Shown: positions 36,414 through 44,532, counted from the stretch's first letter. The stretch is 64,000 bases of DNA from Chitinophagales bacterium (GCA_017303415.1 JAFLBJ010000001.1:2666001-2730000), one strand, 5' to 3'. Notes: generated by a model from the sequence alone, not told the origin. Made by a program: numbers and translations.

Positions 36414-36875
36414 ATGAGCCATTCTTCCATTACCATTTACACCGATGGCTCCTCCCGGGGCAATCCTGGAAGAGGTGGCTATGGGGCTATCCTGATGAGT
36501 GGCTCGCTCAAAAAGGAGATCTCCCAAGGCTACCGCCATACCACCAATAACCGGATGGAGTTGATGGCCGTAATCGCCGGCCTGAAAGCCTTAAAAAAAC
36601 ACGGGCTGAACGTGACCATATACTCAGATAGTCAGTATGTGGTCAATGCTGTGGAAAAAGGCTGGCTTACCAAATGGTTACGCACCAATTTCAAAGGGGG
36701 CAAAAAGAATGCTGATCTATGGAAGGAATATCATGAACTGGCCCAAAAACATCATGTTCGATTCAAGTGGGTAAAAGGCCACGCAGAAAATCCATTTAAC
36801 AACCGATGTGATGAATTGGCTACTGGCGCCGCTGATGGCGGGGATTTGCTGGAGGATGAGGGGTATGAAGGCTGA
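36414..36875 (+). CDS. rnhA: Ribonuclease HI
   Basis: Cleaves the RNA strand of RNA-DNA hybrids. The 153-residue product carries the catalytic acids D11 in IYTDGSSRGNPG, E49 in NNRMELMAVIAGLKAL and D72 in IYSDSQYVVNAVEKGWL, then the WVKGHAENPFNNRCDELA stretch with the last catalytic Asp. Length matches E. coli RNase HI (155 residues). It abuts the NlpC/P60-like gene and is followed by a GATGAC-type repeat before the convergent gene. Confidence 0.97.
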   Translation: MSHSSITIYTDGSSRGNPGRGGYGAILMSGSLKKEISQGYRHTTNNRMELMAVIAGLKALKKHGLNVTIYSDSQYVVNAVEKGWLTKWLRTNFKGGKKNADLWKEYHELAQKHHVRFKWVKGHAENPFNNRCDELATGAADGGDLLEDEGYEG

Positions 36876-36880
36876 GTGTT

Positions 36881-36954
36881 CAGATGACTGATGACAGTTG
36901 ACGGAATTTCGCTGTGCGAGACCTCAGTCATCTGTCATCTGTCATCGGTCATCC
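36881..36954. repeat. Heptad palindrome (CAGATGA / CTGTCAT words)
   Basis: Left arm CAGATGA, CTGATGA, CAGTTGA (36881-36901), a 22-base middle, right arm CAGTCAT, CTGTCAT, CTGTCAT, CGGTCAT (36924-36951). It is a small member of the same word family as the nusB-downstream element and lies between convergent genes, with the stop of the minus-strand gene 1 base away. Confidence 0.75.
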
Positions 36955-36955
36955 A

Positions 36956-37525
36956 TTATCCGACAACCACCTTCCACTTCCTCACCACCATTGCATTATA
37001 AACAAGCGCAATAGCAGGCAGGAAGATCGCGGTAGCGATCAGTGAATTTTTATAAAAAGGCAAACCGGCATTGATACAGGTTAACCAGCCGGAAAAATCA
37101 TTGGTGTAAGGAGCTTCTTTTACACCGGCCCAAACGATCGTATTGGAAATAAGGAAATAAACGGTGGGGGCTACCAGTGCATTGGTAAACAGGTTTCCCA
37201 GTTTGTTGCCTTTGATCGTCCATCCAATGATGGCAGTAAGCAACAACAGGAGATAGTTGACCCATTGGCCTTTATAAAAACCGGCATAATCAAACAATCC
37301 CTGCCGGTGCAACACTTCGATCACGGCATCACTCGCCAGGAGCGCCACCAAAGGAAGCAGGAAGGAATAATCCTTTCGAAATACGATCATTCCGGAAAAA
37401 ACAGCAATGGCCAGTATTGGAGAGAAGCCCGACATTTCGAGGTTCGGACCAAAAAAGTATTTGCAGGTGACGGTTATCGCTACCAGGAACAGGGTGAACA
37501 AAACCAGTCTAATATTGAATCGCAT
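36956..37525 (-). CDS. DUF6580 family membrane protein (putative transporter)
   Basis: A 189-residue protein with about six membrane helices: IRLVLFTLFLVAITVTCKYF, FSPILAIAVFSGMIVFR, FLLPLVALLASDAVIEVL, NYLLLLLTAIIGWTIKG, ALVAPTVYFLISNTIVWAG and LIATAIFLPAIALVYNAMVV. The pattern matches DUF6580, related to ECF-transporter S components, but the substrate is unknown. The ATG at 37525 is preferred over the in-frame TTG two codons upstream. A TAATTTTG box lies at 37544-37551. Confidence 0.8.
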   Translation of the reverse strand: MRFNIRLVLFTLFLVAITVTCKYFFGPNLEMSGFSPILAIAVFSGMIVFRKDYSFLLPLVALLASDAVIEVLHRQGLFDYAGFYKGQWVNYLLLLLTAIIGWTIKGNKLGNLFTNALVAPTVYFLISNTIVWAGVKEAPYTNDFSGWLTCINAGLPFYKNSLIATAIFLPAIALVYNAMVVRKWKVVVG

Positions 37526-37543
37526 AACCAATGTTTAATGAGG

Positions 37544-37551
37544 CAAAATTA
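37544..37551 (-). promoter_or_regulatory. -7 box TAATTTTG for the DUF6580 gene
   Basis: Exact TAnnTTTG on the minus strand, 18 bases before the ATG at 37525. Confidence 0.5.
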
Positions 37552-37579
37552 ATAGAAATCGATCAAATGCCGGGGCAAC

Positions 37580-38761
37580 TTATTCACCCTTTGTGGAATG
37601 AGGCAATCCGGCCTTAAACAATCGGGAGCCGGTGGCACTCAGAAGCGTATAAGCCATTCCGGGTTCTACATAAACCGCTTCCCCCTTTTGTACCGTTAAT
37701 TCACGTTCCTGACAGGTAAATTGGGTACTACCTGACAGATTGAACCAAATCTCCGGCCCCTGAGAGATAAAGGTCTGCTCCTCTCCCCCAGCATTCAATC
37801 GCACCTCCGATAATTGAAAATCCGGTGCCGGGGTTTCAAATACCTTCTCCGCCCCATTGATCCAGGCTCCGGGTAATTTCTTTGGTTCCAGCGGTTCACA
37901 TTTTACATGTTTCATCAATTCTTTTACATCAATGTGTTTGCTGGTCAATCCACCCCTCAATACATTATCCGAATTAGCCATTAGTTCCATACACTGGCCA
38001 AAAAGATAGGCATGGGGAATCCCAGCGTCCTGAAAAATGGCCTCTCCTGGCTCCAATTTGACAATATTGAAAAAATAAACGGAAAAGATCCCCCGGTCAC
38101 ATTGCCCGTTCCGGTTAAAGGTAATGGCGGCCCGCGCAGCCCAGTAGTCTTCTTCCTCCCGGTGTAATACACCCTTTTCGTACAGGGGAACAATCCGGTC
38201 AAGCAGGGGTTGCAGGAGGGTGTTTACCTCGTCCTGGGGCATACCCATGACCTTTTTATATAGTCCCAGATAACCCTCCCTCAGGAACCAATCGTGCAGA
38301 CCGGCAAATTCAGGAACGGCCCGGAGAATAGCCAGCAATTCATGTTCGGGTTTAAAACCATGCAGTAACCAAAACTCACTCAGGGCATAGGCCAGCTCGG
38401 GTTTATGGTTCTCGTCCCTATAGTTTCTTTTGGGGGAATCAAGAGGTATCTTTTCGCTGTTTTCCCGGGCGAATTCAAGCTCTGCAGCGGCTTTGGTGGG
38501 ATGAACCTGGATGGATAACATATCATGCACATCCAGCACCTTAAAAAGAAAAGGTAGCTGTACCCGGTCGGCCAATGACCGATTACCATTCTCCGTGATC
38601 AACTCCGATGGTGATTTGGGATGGCTTCCCATCCAGTACTCGGCATAAGGTTTTTTGGCGGCATTTACCTGCCCAAGTAATGCGGGAATGAAATCCGTCC
38701 CGCCCCAATCATAGTGTTGAACCACGCCTTTGATCGCATAAACACCCTGTTTTACCTGCAT
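37580..38761 (-). CDS. manA: Mannose-6-phosphate isomerase, class I
   Basis: Zinc enzyme interconverting mannose-6-phosphate and fructose-6-phosphate. The 393-residue protein shows the type I features: YAEYWMGSHPKSPSELI, MLSIQVHPTKAAAELEFA (zinc-binding QxH), NHKPELAYALSEFWLLHGF (zinc Glu/catalytic region), and the C-terminal GIPHAYLFGQCMELMANSDN then VLRGGLTSKHIDVKEL. Length is normal. The start at 38761 is an ATG that fits the family N-terminus (VYAIKGVVQHYDWGG); a longer frame to 38818 would overlap the divergent yraN gene. Confidence 0.95.
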   Translation of the reverse strand: MQVKQGVYAIKGVVQHYDWGGTDFIPALLGQVNAAKKPYAEYWMGSHPKSPSELITENGNRSLADRVQLPFLFKVLDVHDMLSIQVHPTKAAAELEFARENSEKIPLDSPKRNYRDENHKPELAYALSEFWLLHGFKPEHELLAILRAVPEFAGLHDWFLREGYLGLYKKVMGMPQDEVNTLLQPLLDRIVPLYEKGVLHREEEDYWAARAAITFNRNGQCDRGIFSVYFFNIVKLEPGEAIFQDAGIPHAYLFGQCMELMANSDNVLRGGLTSKHIDVKELMKHVKCEPLEPKKLPGAWINGAEKVFETPAPDFQLSEVRLNAGGEEQTFISQGPEIWFNLSGSTQFTCQERELTVQKGEAVYVEPGMAYTLLSATGSRLFKAGLPHSTKGE

Positions 38762-38792
38762 CGTCCAGTCTAATTTGCCATAAAGATAATAT

Positions 38793-39149
38793 ATGGCAGC
38801 ACACAATGAATTAGGCAAAAAAGGCGAGGAACTGGCCGCGGTTTACCTGGTTTCGCGGGGGTATGAGATCCTGCACCGGAATTGGGTCTATGGGAAAAGA
38901 GAAATAGACATCATTGCCCGAAAAGGAAGGTTCCTCCATTTTATAGAGGTAAAGGCAAAAAGGTGGTCACCGGAAGGCTATCCGGAGGATAATGTAACCC
39001 GCACCAAATTCAGGAACCTGTTAAAGGCAGCGGATGAATACCTGGCGATCCATCCTGGCAACCGGTATATCCAGTATGATATCCTGGCCATTACATTTCA
39101 CAAGGAAAAGGAGCCGGAGTTCTTTATGCTTGAGGATGTGTTTCTTTGA
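38793..39149 (+). CDS. YraN family endonuclease-like protein (UPF0102)
   Basis: A 118-residue protein of the UPF0102/YraN family, with a restriction-endonuclease-like fold: LGKKGEELAAVYLVSRGYEI (catalytic Glu), NWVYGKREIDIIARKGRF (catalytic Asp) and LHFIEVKAKRW (ExK). Its cellular role is not well established; a DNA-processing role is presumed. The last 26 bases overlap the 3' end of the convergent YkgJ-type gene. It starts 31 bases from manA on the divergent side, so promoters must be very compact. Confidence 0.93.
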   Translation: MAAHNELGKKGEELAAVYLVSRGYEILHRNWVYGKREIDIIARKGRFLHFIEVKAKRWSPEGYPEDNVTRTKFRNLLKAADEYLAIHPGNRYIQYDILAITFHKEKEPEFFMLEDVFL

Positions 39150-39639
39150 ACTTATCCATCAGTTTTTCCACCATGGTATAGGTGGCAGGGCAGTATTCAA
39201 TATTTTGTTTGTGCACATGCATATAATCCACCATTTTCTTTTTGGGTAAATGGGGAAAGCCGGCGCAATCGGCTGGCCGGATGGCATAGATGCTGCATTT
39301 ATTGTCCTTGAGGTTAAGGAACTGACAGGGGTTGAGCCGGTTCATCCAGTCCCCATTGCTGCGGTCCTTCTTCAGCCACTTCTTCTTAAACGCGTTCACC
39401 GACATGCCCAGGTGTTTGGAAATCCGTTTCATGTCCTTGCCTGTATAGGTAGGGGTCATGGACTTACAGCAATTGGCACAGGTAAGGCAATCCACTTCCT
39501 TCCAAACCTCTTTTTCAGCCGCGGCGGTCCATTTGTCCAGTTCACGGGGTGTGTTCTTTTCCAGGCGGGTAAGGAAACGTTTATAGGCTGTCTTTCTGTG
39601 TCTGACTTTCTGTTTAAAGGACCGAAGGTTTACCGACAT
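39124..39639 (-). CDS. YkgJ family cysteine-cluster protein
   Basis: A 171-residue protein with the CxxCxxCC-type cluster: EVDCLTCANCCKSMTPTY (three to four Cys), then PCQFLNLKDNKCSIYAIRPA and ADCAGFPHL, probably binding iron-sulfur or zinc. Function of the family is not known. A basic N-terminal segment (LRSFKQKVRHRKTAYKRFLT) precedes it. The C-terminal codons overlap the end of yraN by 26 bases on the opposite strand. Confidence 0.9.
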   Translation of the reverse strand: MSVNLRSFKQKVRHRKTAYKRFLTRLEKNTPRELDKWTAAAEKEVWKEVDCLTCANCCKSMTPTYTGKDMKRISKHLGMSVNAFKKKWLKKDRSNGDWMNRLNPCQFLNLKDNKCSIYAIRPADCAGFPHLPKKKMVDYMHVHKQNIEYCPATYTMVEKLMDKFKETHPQA

Positions 39640-39704
39640 AAAGGGGGTTGCTTGTTAAAACGCCGAAGATAACAGAAAAAACTTTTTATAAGCTCATTCC
39701 TGTC

Positions 39705-39712
39705 TATTTTTG
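39705..39712 (+). promoter_or_regulatory. -7 box TATTTTTG for the 39733 lipoprotein gene
   Basis: Exact TAnnTTTG, 20 bases before the ATG at 39733. Confidence 0.5.
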
Positions 39713-39732
39713 CCCGGTTCAAACCCTTAATT

Positions 39733-40380
39733 ATGAAAAAGATTTTAGGTCTTTTAGCTATTGTAGTCCTCCTTGTTGCTTGTAACAGTAAAGAACCCGC
39801 GCCGAAAACCTTGTGTGATAAACCCTGTGTTTCCGATACATTGAATTTCACTTTACAGGGAAATGAATTTGAGCCTTATGTAAAATTAATACCCGGCAAT
39901 TGCTTGGTTGATACCGTGGTTTGGAGCAGCAAGGTTATTCCTTCCAAACGCAAGATCCATCTCTCCACGATTCTTGGAATGATCCCTGCCATTGACAAAT
40001 CGACTGTCAAATGTTATATCAAGGATACAAGCTATGCCTTTCTGTTATTCAATGACTGTCTTACCCGTCGGGGCTTTTGGCTAAAACTTTCGCTTGGTCA
40101 AACCGAAGCAATAGAGAAATCACTCTCTGCATTCAATACAGCCGACCCACGCTACTCCATTGAGGAAGGCCTGATCTGCTATAAGGCCAACAATACCTTT
40201 TTTGTACAGGAGATCATGACCGGAAAAAAAGCGTCGGTTGACCTGCCCTCCCCTACGCTTGAGTTTGAAACCATGTATGATGTGGTTGATTCCGTCAATG
40301 TATCCCGCGGTCGCCTCTTCCTGAACCTGAAAGATGGTAGCAAGACAAAGGCTTTTGAGAAGAGTATTGAGTTGAAGTAG
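39733..40380 (+). CDS. Lipoprotein of unknown function
   Basis: A 215-residue lipoprotein: signal peptide MKKILGLLAIVVLLVAC with lipobox LVAC. The mature part looks beta-rich with an N-terminal CxxxC (LCDKPCVSD) and another cysteine in KVIPSKRKIHLST-side region NCLVDTVVW. I see no catalytic motif and do not recognise the family. A hairpin of AGCTTTTAG words follows 10 bases after the stop. Confidence 0.75.
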   Translation: MKKILGLLAIVVLLVACNSKEPAPKTLCDKPCVSDTLNFTLQGNEFEPYVKLIPGNCLVDTVVWSSKVIPSKRKIHLSTILGMIPAIDKSTVKCYIKDTSYAFLLFNDCLTRRGFWLKLSLGQTEAIEKSLSAFNTADPRYSIEEGLICYKANNTFFVQEIMTGKKASVDLPSPTLEFETMYDVVDSVNVSRGRLFLNLKDGSKTKAFEKSIELK

Positions 40381-40390
40381 CAGGGAGTAC

Positions 40391-40428
40391 CTAAAAGCTC
40401 TTAGCTTTTAGTTATTAGCCGTTAGCCA
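40391..40428. repeat. AGCTTTTAG hairpin and AGCTATT-type words
   Basis: CTAAAAGCT (40391-40399) pairs with AGCTTTTAG (40403-40411) around a 3-base loop; TTATTAGCC and GTTAGCC words follow. Between two codirectional genes, just after the lipoprotein stop. Confidence 0.65.
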
Positions 40429-40451
40429 ACTTCAATCAGCAATTTTCGCCT

Positions 40452-41351
40452 ATGTGGCCTTCCTACAAATCCGGATTCAAAGCCTACCTCCAATTGGAGA
40501 AATCACTGGCAGACCATTCGGTGGCGGCCTATTTGCATGACCTGGATAAACTGACCCAATATCTGGAAACACTCCCGGCCCGACCGGGACCTGCCGATAT
40601 TACGCTGAAGACCTTACAGGGTTTTGTAAAATGGATCGCAGAACTGGGTATGACCGCCCGTTCACAGGCCCGTATCATTTCCGGAATAAAGGCCTTTTAT
40701 AAGTATTGCTTACTGGAGAACATCGTCACCAAAGACCCCAGCACCCTGCTTGAAGCACCCAAGCTAAAGAGAAGTTTGCCCGATACCCTCAGCTTTGAAG
40801 AGATCGAACAGATTATTCTCGCTATTGACCTCAGCAAACCCGGTGGTACGCGAAACAAAGCCTTACTGGAAATACTTTACAGTTGTGGTTTACGGGTAAG
40901 TGAAGTGGTCAATCTCCGCATCTCCCAATTATATTTTGATGTGGGTTTTATCCGCGTTACAGGTAAAGGTGACAAGGAAAGACTGGTTCCCGTGGGCAGT
41001 ACGGCCATCAAACATGTCAAGATCTATTTGAAGGAAGTAAGGGCACAACAGGTTGTCAAACCCGGATGTGAGGATATTGTCTTTCTCAATAAAAATGGCA
41101 CTGGTTTGAGCCGGGTCATGGTCTTCTATATCATCCGCGATGCCGCCGCTCAGGCAGGAATCAAAAAAACCATTTCCCCACACACGTTCCGTCATTCCTT
41201 TGCCACACACCTCGTAGAGAATGGGGCCGATCTGCGCGCAGTACAGGAAATGCTTGGTCATGAAAGCATCACCACCACCGAAATATATACCCACGTAGAC
41301 CGGGCATTTTTAAGAAAGACATTGGAGAAGTTTCATCCGGGGTTTCGGTAG
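40452..41351 (+). CDS. xerD: Tyrosine site-specific recombinase XerD
   Basis: Chromosome dimer resolution recombinase. The 299-residue protein (298 in E. coli XerD) has an N-terminal SAM-like core-binding domain and a C-terminal catalytic domain. The catalytic residues fall at R148 (LRVSEVVNLRIS), K172 (TGKGDKERLVPV), H244 and R247 (HTFRHSFATHLVENGADL), H270 (MLGHESITTTEIY) and Y279, i.e. the same numbering as in E. coli XerD. It is therefore a housekeeping Xer protein and not an integrase of a mobile element. No dif-like site was seen nearby. Confidence 0.95.
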   Translation: MWPSYKSGFKAYLQLEKSLADHSVAAYLHDLDKLTQYLETLPARPGPADITLKTLQGFVKWIAELGMTARSQARIISGIKAFYKYCLLENIVTKDPSTLLEAPKLKRSLPDTLSFEEIEQIILAIDLSKPGGTRNKALLEILYSCGLRVSEVVNLRISQLYFDVGFIRVTGKGDKERLVPVGSTAIKHVKIYLKEVRAQQVVKPGCEDIVFLNKNGTGLSRVMVFYIIRDAAAQAGIKKTISPHTFRHSFATHLVENGADLRAVQEMLGHESITTTEIYTHVDRAFLRKTLEKFHPGFR

Positions 41352-41354
41352 TGT

Positions 41355-41468
41355 CGTGAGGCGTGAGACGTGAGGCGTGAGTTTCGTGAGGCGTGAGGCG
41401 TGAATGGTGAATAGTGAATAGTGAATAGTGAATAGTGAATAGTGAATAGTGAATAGTGAATAGTGAAA
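41355..41468. repeat. Left arm: GCGTGAG heptads followed by eight TAGTGAA heptads
   Basis: GCGTGAG/ACGTGAG units with one TTTCGTGAG unit, then GCGTGAA, TGGTGAA and eight exact TAGTGAA units (41412-41467). The array starts 3 bases after the xerD stop. The loop after it (41469-41508) shares sequence with the loop of the element at 60015-60050. Confidence 0.92.
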
Positions 41469-41508
41469 CTTAAACCCTATAACTTACAACCCCAAATATA
41501 TTTTCTCC

Positions 41509-41594
41509 ATTCACTATTCACTATTCACGCCTCACGTCTCACGTCTCACGAAACTCACGTCTCACGTCTCACGTCTCCCGAAACTCACGTCTCA
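41509..41594. repeat. Right arm: ATTCACT and CTCACGT heptads
   Basis: About two ATTCACT units followed by GCCTCAC, GTCTCAC, then GAAACTCAC-separated CTCACGT units. It has fewer ATTCACT units than the left arm (two to three against eight). The right edge comes within 14 bases of the sigma-factor -7-like box at 41608. Confidence 0.9.
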
Positions 41595-41607
41595 ATTCAA
41601 AAATTAC

Positions 41608-41615
41608 TATCTTAG
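41608..41615 (+). promoter_or_regulatory. -7-like box TATCTTAG for the sigma factor gene
   Basis: Resembles TAnnTTTG with one mismatch and ends 4 bases before the GTG start, which would give a leaderless message. Confidence 0.4.
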
Positions 41616-41619
41616 TAAC

Positions 41620-42192
41620 GTGACCTTCCTCACCTCCTCCCATACCACCACCGAGTCCGATGCGGAATTGGTTTTACAATTCAAGCGGGAGGGTGATTTG
41701 AAAATCCTGGGTAAATTATACGAACGCTACCTCGATCTGGTTTATGGGGTGTGTTTGAAATATTTAAAAGATCCCGAAGCAGCTAAAGATGCGGTGATGC
41801 AATTATTTGAGGAGCTCCCGGCCAAGGTCAAAAAACATGAGGTAGCCAATTTCAGGGGTTGGTTGTATCAGGTCGCCCGAAACCAGTGTCTTATGGCCCT
41901 ACGAAGCCCCAAAAACCTGAAAATCATTGACCTGGACCCTTCTCTTATGCAAAATTCCGAAAACGGGCATCTGAATAGTGTAATGGAAAAGGAAGCCGAC
42001 CTGATGAAAATGGAAGATTGCCTGGAAACCCTGCCACCCGACCAGCAGCAAATGATCCGTCTTTTTTACCTCGAAGGAAAATGCTATAAAGAGATCGTTG
42101 GCCTGACCGGAATCGAATGGAACAGGGTCCGCAGTCATATTCAGAATGGAAGAAGGAATTTGAAGAGTTGTATGGAGAGCCAAAGCTTTTAG
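41620..42192 (+). CDS. ECF-type RNA polymerase sigma factor
   Basis: A 190-residue sigma-70 family factor of the Bacteroidota ECF type. Region 2 is seen in ESDAELVLQFKREGDLKILG and LYERYLDLVYGVCLKYLKDP, followed by AVMQLFEELPAKVKKHEVAN and FRGWLYQVARNQCLMALR. Region 4 is in LPPDQQQMIRLFYLEGKCYK and EIVGLTGIEWNRVRSHIQNG, a helix-turn-helix. The start is GTG at 41620. The stop codon (42190-42192) is the first bases of an AGCTTTTAGC repeat. The next gene encodes a membrane protein that may be its regulator. Confidence 0.92.
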   Translation: MTFLTSSHTTTESDAELVLQFKREGDLKILGKLYERYLDLVYGVCLKYLKDPEAAKDAVMQLFEELPAKVKKHEVANFRGWLYQVARNQCLMALRSPKNLKIIDLDPSLMQNSENGHLNSVMEKEADLMKMEDCLETLPPDQQQMIRLFYLEGKCYKEIVGLTGIEWNRVRSHIQNGRRNLKSCMESQSF

Positions 42193-42320
42193 CTATTAGC
42201 GGTTAGCTATTGGCTTTGAAGAGAATGAAATAAGGAATAAGAAATATAAAATAAAGAATAAAAAAGTTTAAAGATAAAAGGCTAAAAGCTAACAACTAAA
42301 AGCTAATAGCTAACAGCTTC
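42185..42320. repeat. AGCTATT-word palindrome with purine-rich loop
   Basis: Left arm AGCTTTTAGCTATTAGCGG and TTAGCTATTGGC words (42185-42215); an A-rich middle of GAATAAG/AAATAAA words; right arm GGCTAAAAGCTAACAAC and TAAAAGCTAATAGCTAACAG words (42280-42317). The arms are complementary in words. The element supplies the sigma factor's stop codon and reaches to 24 bases before the next start. Confidence 0.85.
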
Positions 42321-42343
42321 TGGCCAGAAGCGTCTTCAAAGGA

Positions 42344-43657
42344 GTGAAATACACACAGAACGATATCGAAAAATACTGGAAAGGCCAGCTAAGCCCGGAG
42401 GAAATGAATGCCCTGGAAAAAGCGGCTTTGGATGATCCCTTCCTGGCCGATGCCATGGACGGTTACCAGCATGCTGTATCGCCTGCGATGGAGTTAGGGG
42501 AATTGCGTAAACAACTTGCTGATAGAGTCAGCGGCACTCCTTCCCTTCCGCAAATACACCCGGCCAAAACCTATTGGTGGAAGGTGGCTGCATCGATCGT
42601 AGTAGTGGGCGGACTGGGTTATTTAGCCTATCAATTTATACCTGGCCAAAAAAATGAAGCCGTAGCGGTGGAAGAGAAAATCACTGTCAATCCCTCCCCT
42701 GCACAAATACCGGATACTGCAGTAGATGCAATCGTTGAATCAAAGCAAAAAACGGTCATCAACAAAAAAGAAACAGAGGACCTCGGAAATATTGCCACCC
42801 CGCTGAATTCTGATACCGCCAAGGATAAATCCCTTTTAGAGTACAAGGAACTGGAAATGAAGGATGAATCCATAGCCTCTGCAGCGGGAGAAACCCGATC
42901 GGCACCCGCAAAAACAGATACACTGGTTTCAACCCTCTCCAAACCCCGTTTACAGGATATCGGAAAACAGGGAAATACCTCCTTACCGCCTGCTTCAAAG
43001 AAAGATGAAGGATTTATAGGCTACGAGAATACCAGTAAAGGAAAAGTCTCAGATAGCAAAGGCAAGAAAACACGTCCTATCATCTATAGAGCGCGTGTGG
43101 TGGACAACAATAACAACGCAATCGCCTACGCCAATGTATTCAACCTGGAGAATGAAGCAACCTCCCTGGCTGACAAAGATGGGTACTTCACCATTCCCGC
43201 TACGGAGGATTCATTGGTCTTACTCAATGTAAGCTCCCAGGGTTTTACATCGCGTGAGTTCCGGCTCAATCGATTTAACCGCAAGGCGGAGGAACTTGTT
43301 CTCTACGAAACACCCGACAACTCCGAACCCGCTGAAGTAACCGTTTCCGCCGAACTGGAAGAACCCGTTTTATTGGAAAATGATAAAAAGGTCAGCATGC
43401 CAGTTCCCCAAACAGGCTGGTCACTCTACAATCAGCAAATTGCCAATAATCTCACCCGTGACCGGGAATCCTTATCCCGGGGAGAAGTAATTCTGGCCTT
43501 TACCATCAGTAAATCAGGCAAACCGACCAATATCCGGGTGGTACGCTCGCTGCAAACCCCTAATGACCAGGAGGCTATACGTCTCCTGCGGCAAGGTCCC
43601 GACTGGTCAGGAAACAGCCGCTCCGGGGAAGTACGGATAATATTCCGGTTCAGATAA
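42344..43657 (+). CDS. Membrane protein with anti-sigma-like N-terminus, CarboxypepD-like and TonB C-terminal domains
   Basis: A 437-residue single-pass protein. N-terminal cytoplasmic part (about 1-80): YTQNDIEKYWKGQLSPEEMN, ALEKAALDDPFLADAMDGYQ, a pattern seen in anti-sigma-like regulators of this phylum. One membrane helix (about 84-104: WWKVAASIVVVGGLGYLAYQ). Then a low-complexity linker, a CarboxypepD_reg-like beta domain (about 250-315: RARVVDNNNNAIAYANVF) and a TonB C-terminal domain (about 375-437: VILAFTISKSGKPTNIRVVR). Start is GTG at 42344 with AAAGGA upstream. Together with the sigma factor it looks like a signal-transduction pair. Confidence 0.85.
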   Translation: MKYTQNDIEKYWKGQLSPEEMNALEKAALDDPFLADAMDGYQHAVSPAMELGELRKQLADRVSGTPSLPQIHPAKTYWWKVAASIVVVGGLGYLAYQFIPGQKNEAVAVEEKITVNPSPAQIPDTAVDAIVESKQKTVINKKETEDLGNIATPLNSDTAKDKSLLEYKELEMKDESIASAAGETRSAPAKTDTLVSTLSKPRLQDIGKQGNTSLPPASKKDEGFIGYENTSKGKVSDSKGKKTRPIIYRARVVDNNNNAIAYANVFNLENEATSLADKDGYFTIPATEDSLVLLNVSSQGFTSREFRLNRFNRKAEELVLYETPDNSEPAEVTVSAELEEPVLLENDKKVSMPVPQTGWSLYNQQIANNLTRDRESLSRGEVILAFTISKSGKPTNIRVVRSLQTPNDQEAIRLLRQGPDWSGNSRSGEVRIIFRFR

Positions 43658-43664
43658 AGAAGGG

Positions 43665-43672
43665 TATCTTTG
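43665..43672 (+). promoter_or_regulatory. -7 box TATCTTTG for the DUF2911 gene
   Basis: Exact TAnnTTTG, 23 bases before the ATG at 43696. Confidence 0.5.
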
Positions 43673-43695
43673 GCTCCTTAAAAAAAATCCTTGTC

Positions 43696-44532
43696 ATGCT
43701 TAAAAAATTATGCCTTGCCTTAGGCCTGCTGGTCAGTGTTTACGCTGTTGACGCACAGAACCTGAACACCCCCCAACCCAGCCCCACGCAAACCATCAAA
43801 CAAAATTTCGGACTCTCTACCATTGAGATCAATTATTCTCGCCCCAGCAAAAAAGGCAGAGAGGTATTTGGAAACCTGGTGCCCTACGATATGGTATGGC
43901 GTACAGGCGCAAATGCCGCCACCACCCTCACCTTTGGTGATGAAGTAAAGATCGGTGATACCAAAGTGCCTGCCGGTAAATATGGATTGCTGACCATCCC
44001 CGGTAAAGACAATTGGACAGTGATCATTTCCAAACAAACCGATGTTACAAGTCCCGCTGCCTACAAACAGGATATGGATGTTGTACGGGTAACGGTAAAA
44101 CCGGAAATGCTTCCTTTCTCCATTGAAACGTTTACGATCAATGTGGATGAGGTGAAAAGCAATAGCTGCTTAGTAGGTATCCTTTGGGACAATGTCTATG
44201 TTGGCCTGCCTGTATCTACCGATATCGATTCCAAGATCATGGCCCAGATCAAAAGTGCCATGGAGAATGATAACAGACCTTATTTTGCTGCCGCCATGTA
44301 CTACATGGAAAGCGGAAAGGATCTGAACAAAGCGCTGGAATGGCTTACCAAAGCAGCTGATCAAAATCCAGGTGCATTTTGGGTATTGTATCAAAAAGCC
44401 AGCTGTCTCGCTAAACTCGGTCGCAAATCTGAAGCCGTTGAAACAGCGAAGAAATCAATGGACCTGGCGTCAAAAGCACAAAACGGGGATTATGTAAAAC
44501 TGAATGAAGATCTGATCAAATCTCTAAAATAA
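43696..44532 (+). CDS. DUF2911 domain-containing exported protein with TPR-like tail
   Basis: A 278-residue exported protein with signal peptide MLKKLCLALGLLVSVYAVDAQ. The DUF2911 domain (about 25-175) has STIEINYSRPSKKGREVFGN, LVPYDMVWRTGANAATTLTF and VPAGKYGLLTIPGKDNWTVI. The C-terminal ~80 residues look like tetratricopeptide helices (EWLTKAADQNPGAFWVLYQK and ASCLAKLGRKSEAVETAKKS). Function unknown. A strong terminator follows 21 bases after the stop. Confidence 0.9.
   Translation: MLKKLCLALGLLVSVYAVDAQNLNTPQPSPTQTIKQNFGLSTIEINYSRPSKKGREVFGNLVPYDMVWRTGANAATTLTFGDEVKIGDTKVPAGKYGLLTIPGKDNWTVIISKQTDVTSPAAYKQDMDVVRVTVKPEMLPFSIETFTINVDEVKSNSCLVGILWDNVYVGLPVSTDIDSKIMAQIKSAMENDNRPYFAAAMYYMESGKDLNKALEWLTKAADQNPGAFWVLYQKASCLAKLGRKSEAVETAKKSMDLASKAQNGDYVKLNEDLIKSLK

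Noticed and set aside
40452-41351. Integrase of a mobile element
   Set aside because: Length and catalytic residue numbering match housekeeping XerD; no attachment sites or cargo genes are nearby.
41355-41594. Phase-variation switch made of tandem repeats
   Set aside because: The repeats do not lie inside a coding frame or between -33 and -7 boxes, so length change would not switch a gene directly, although the right edge is near the sigma factor's promoter.
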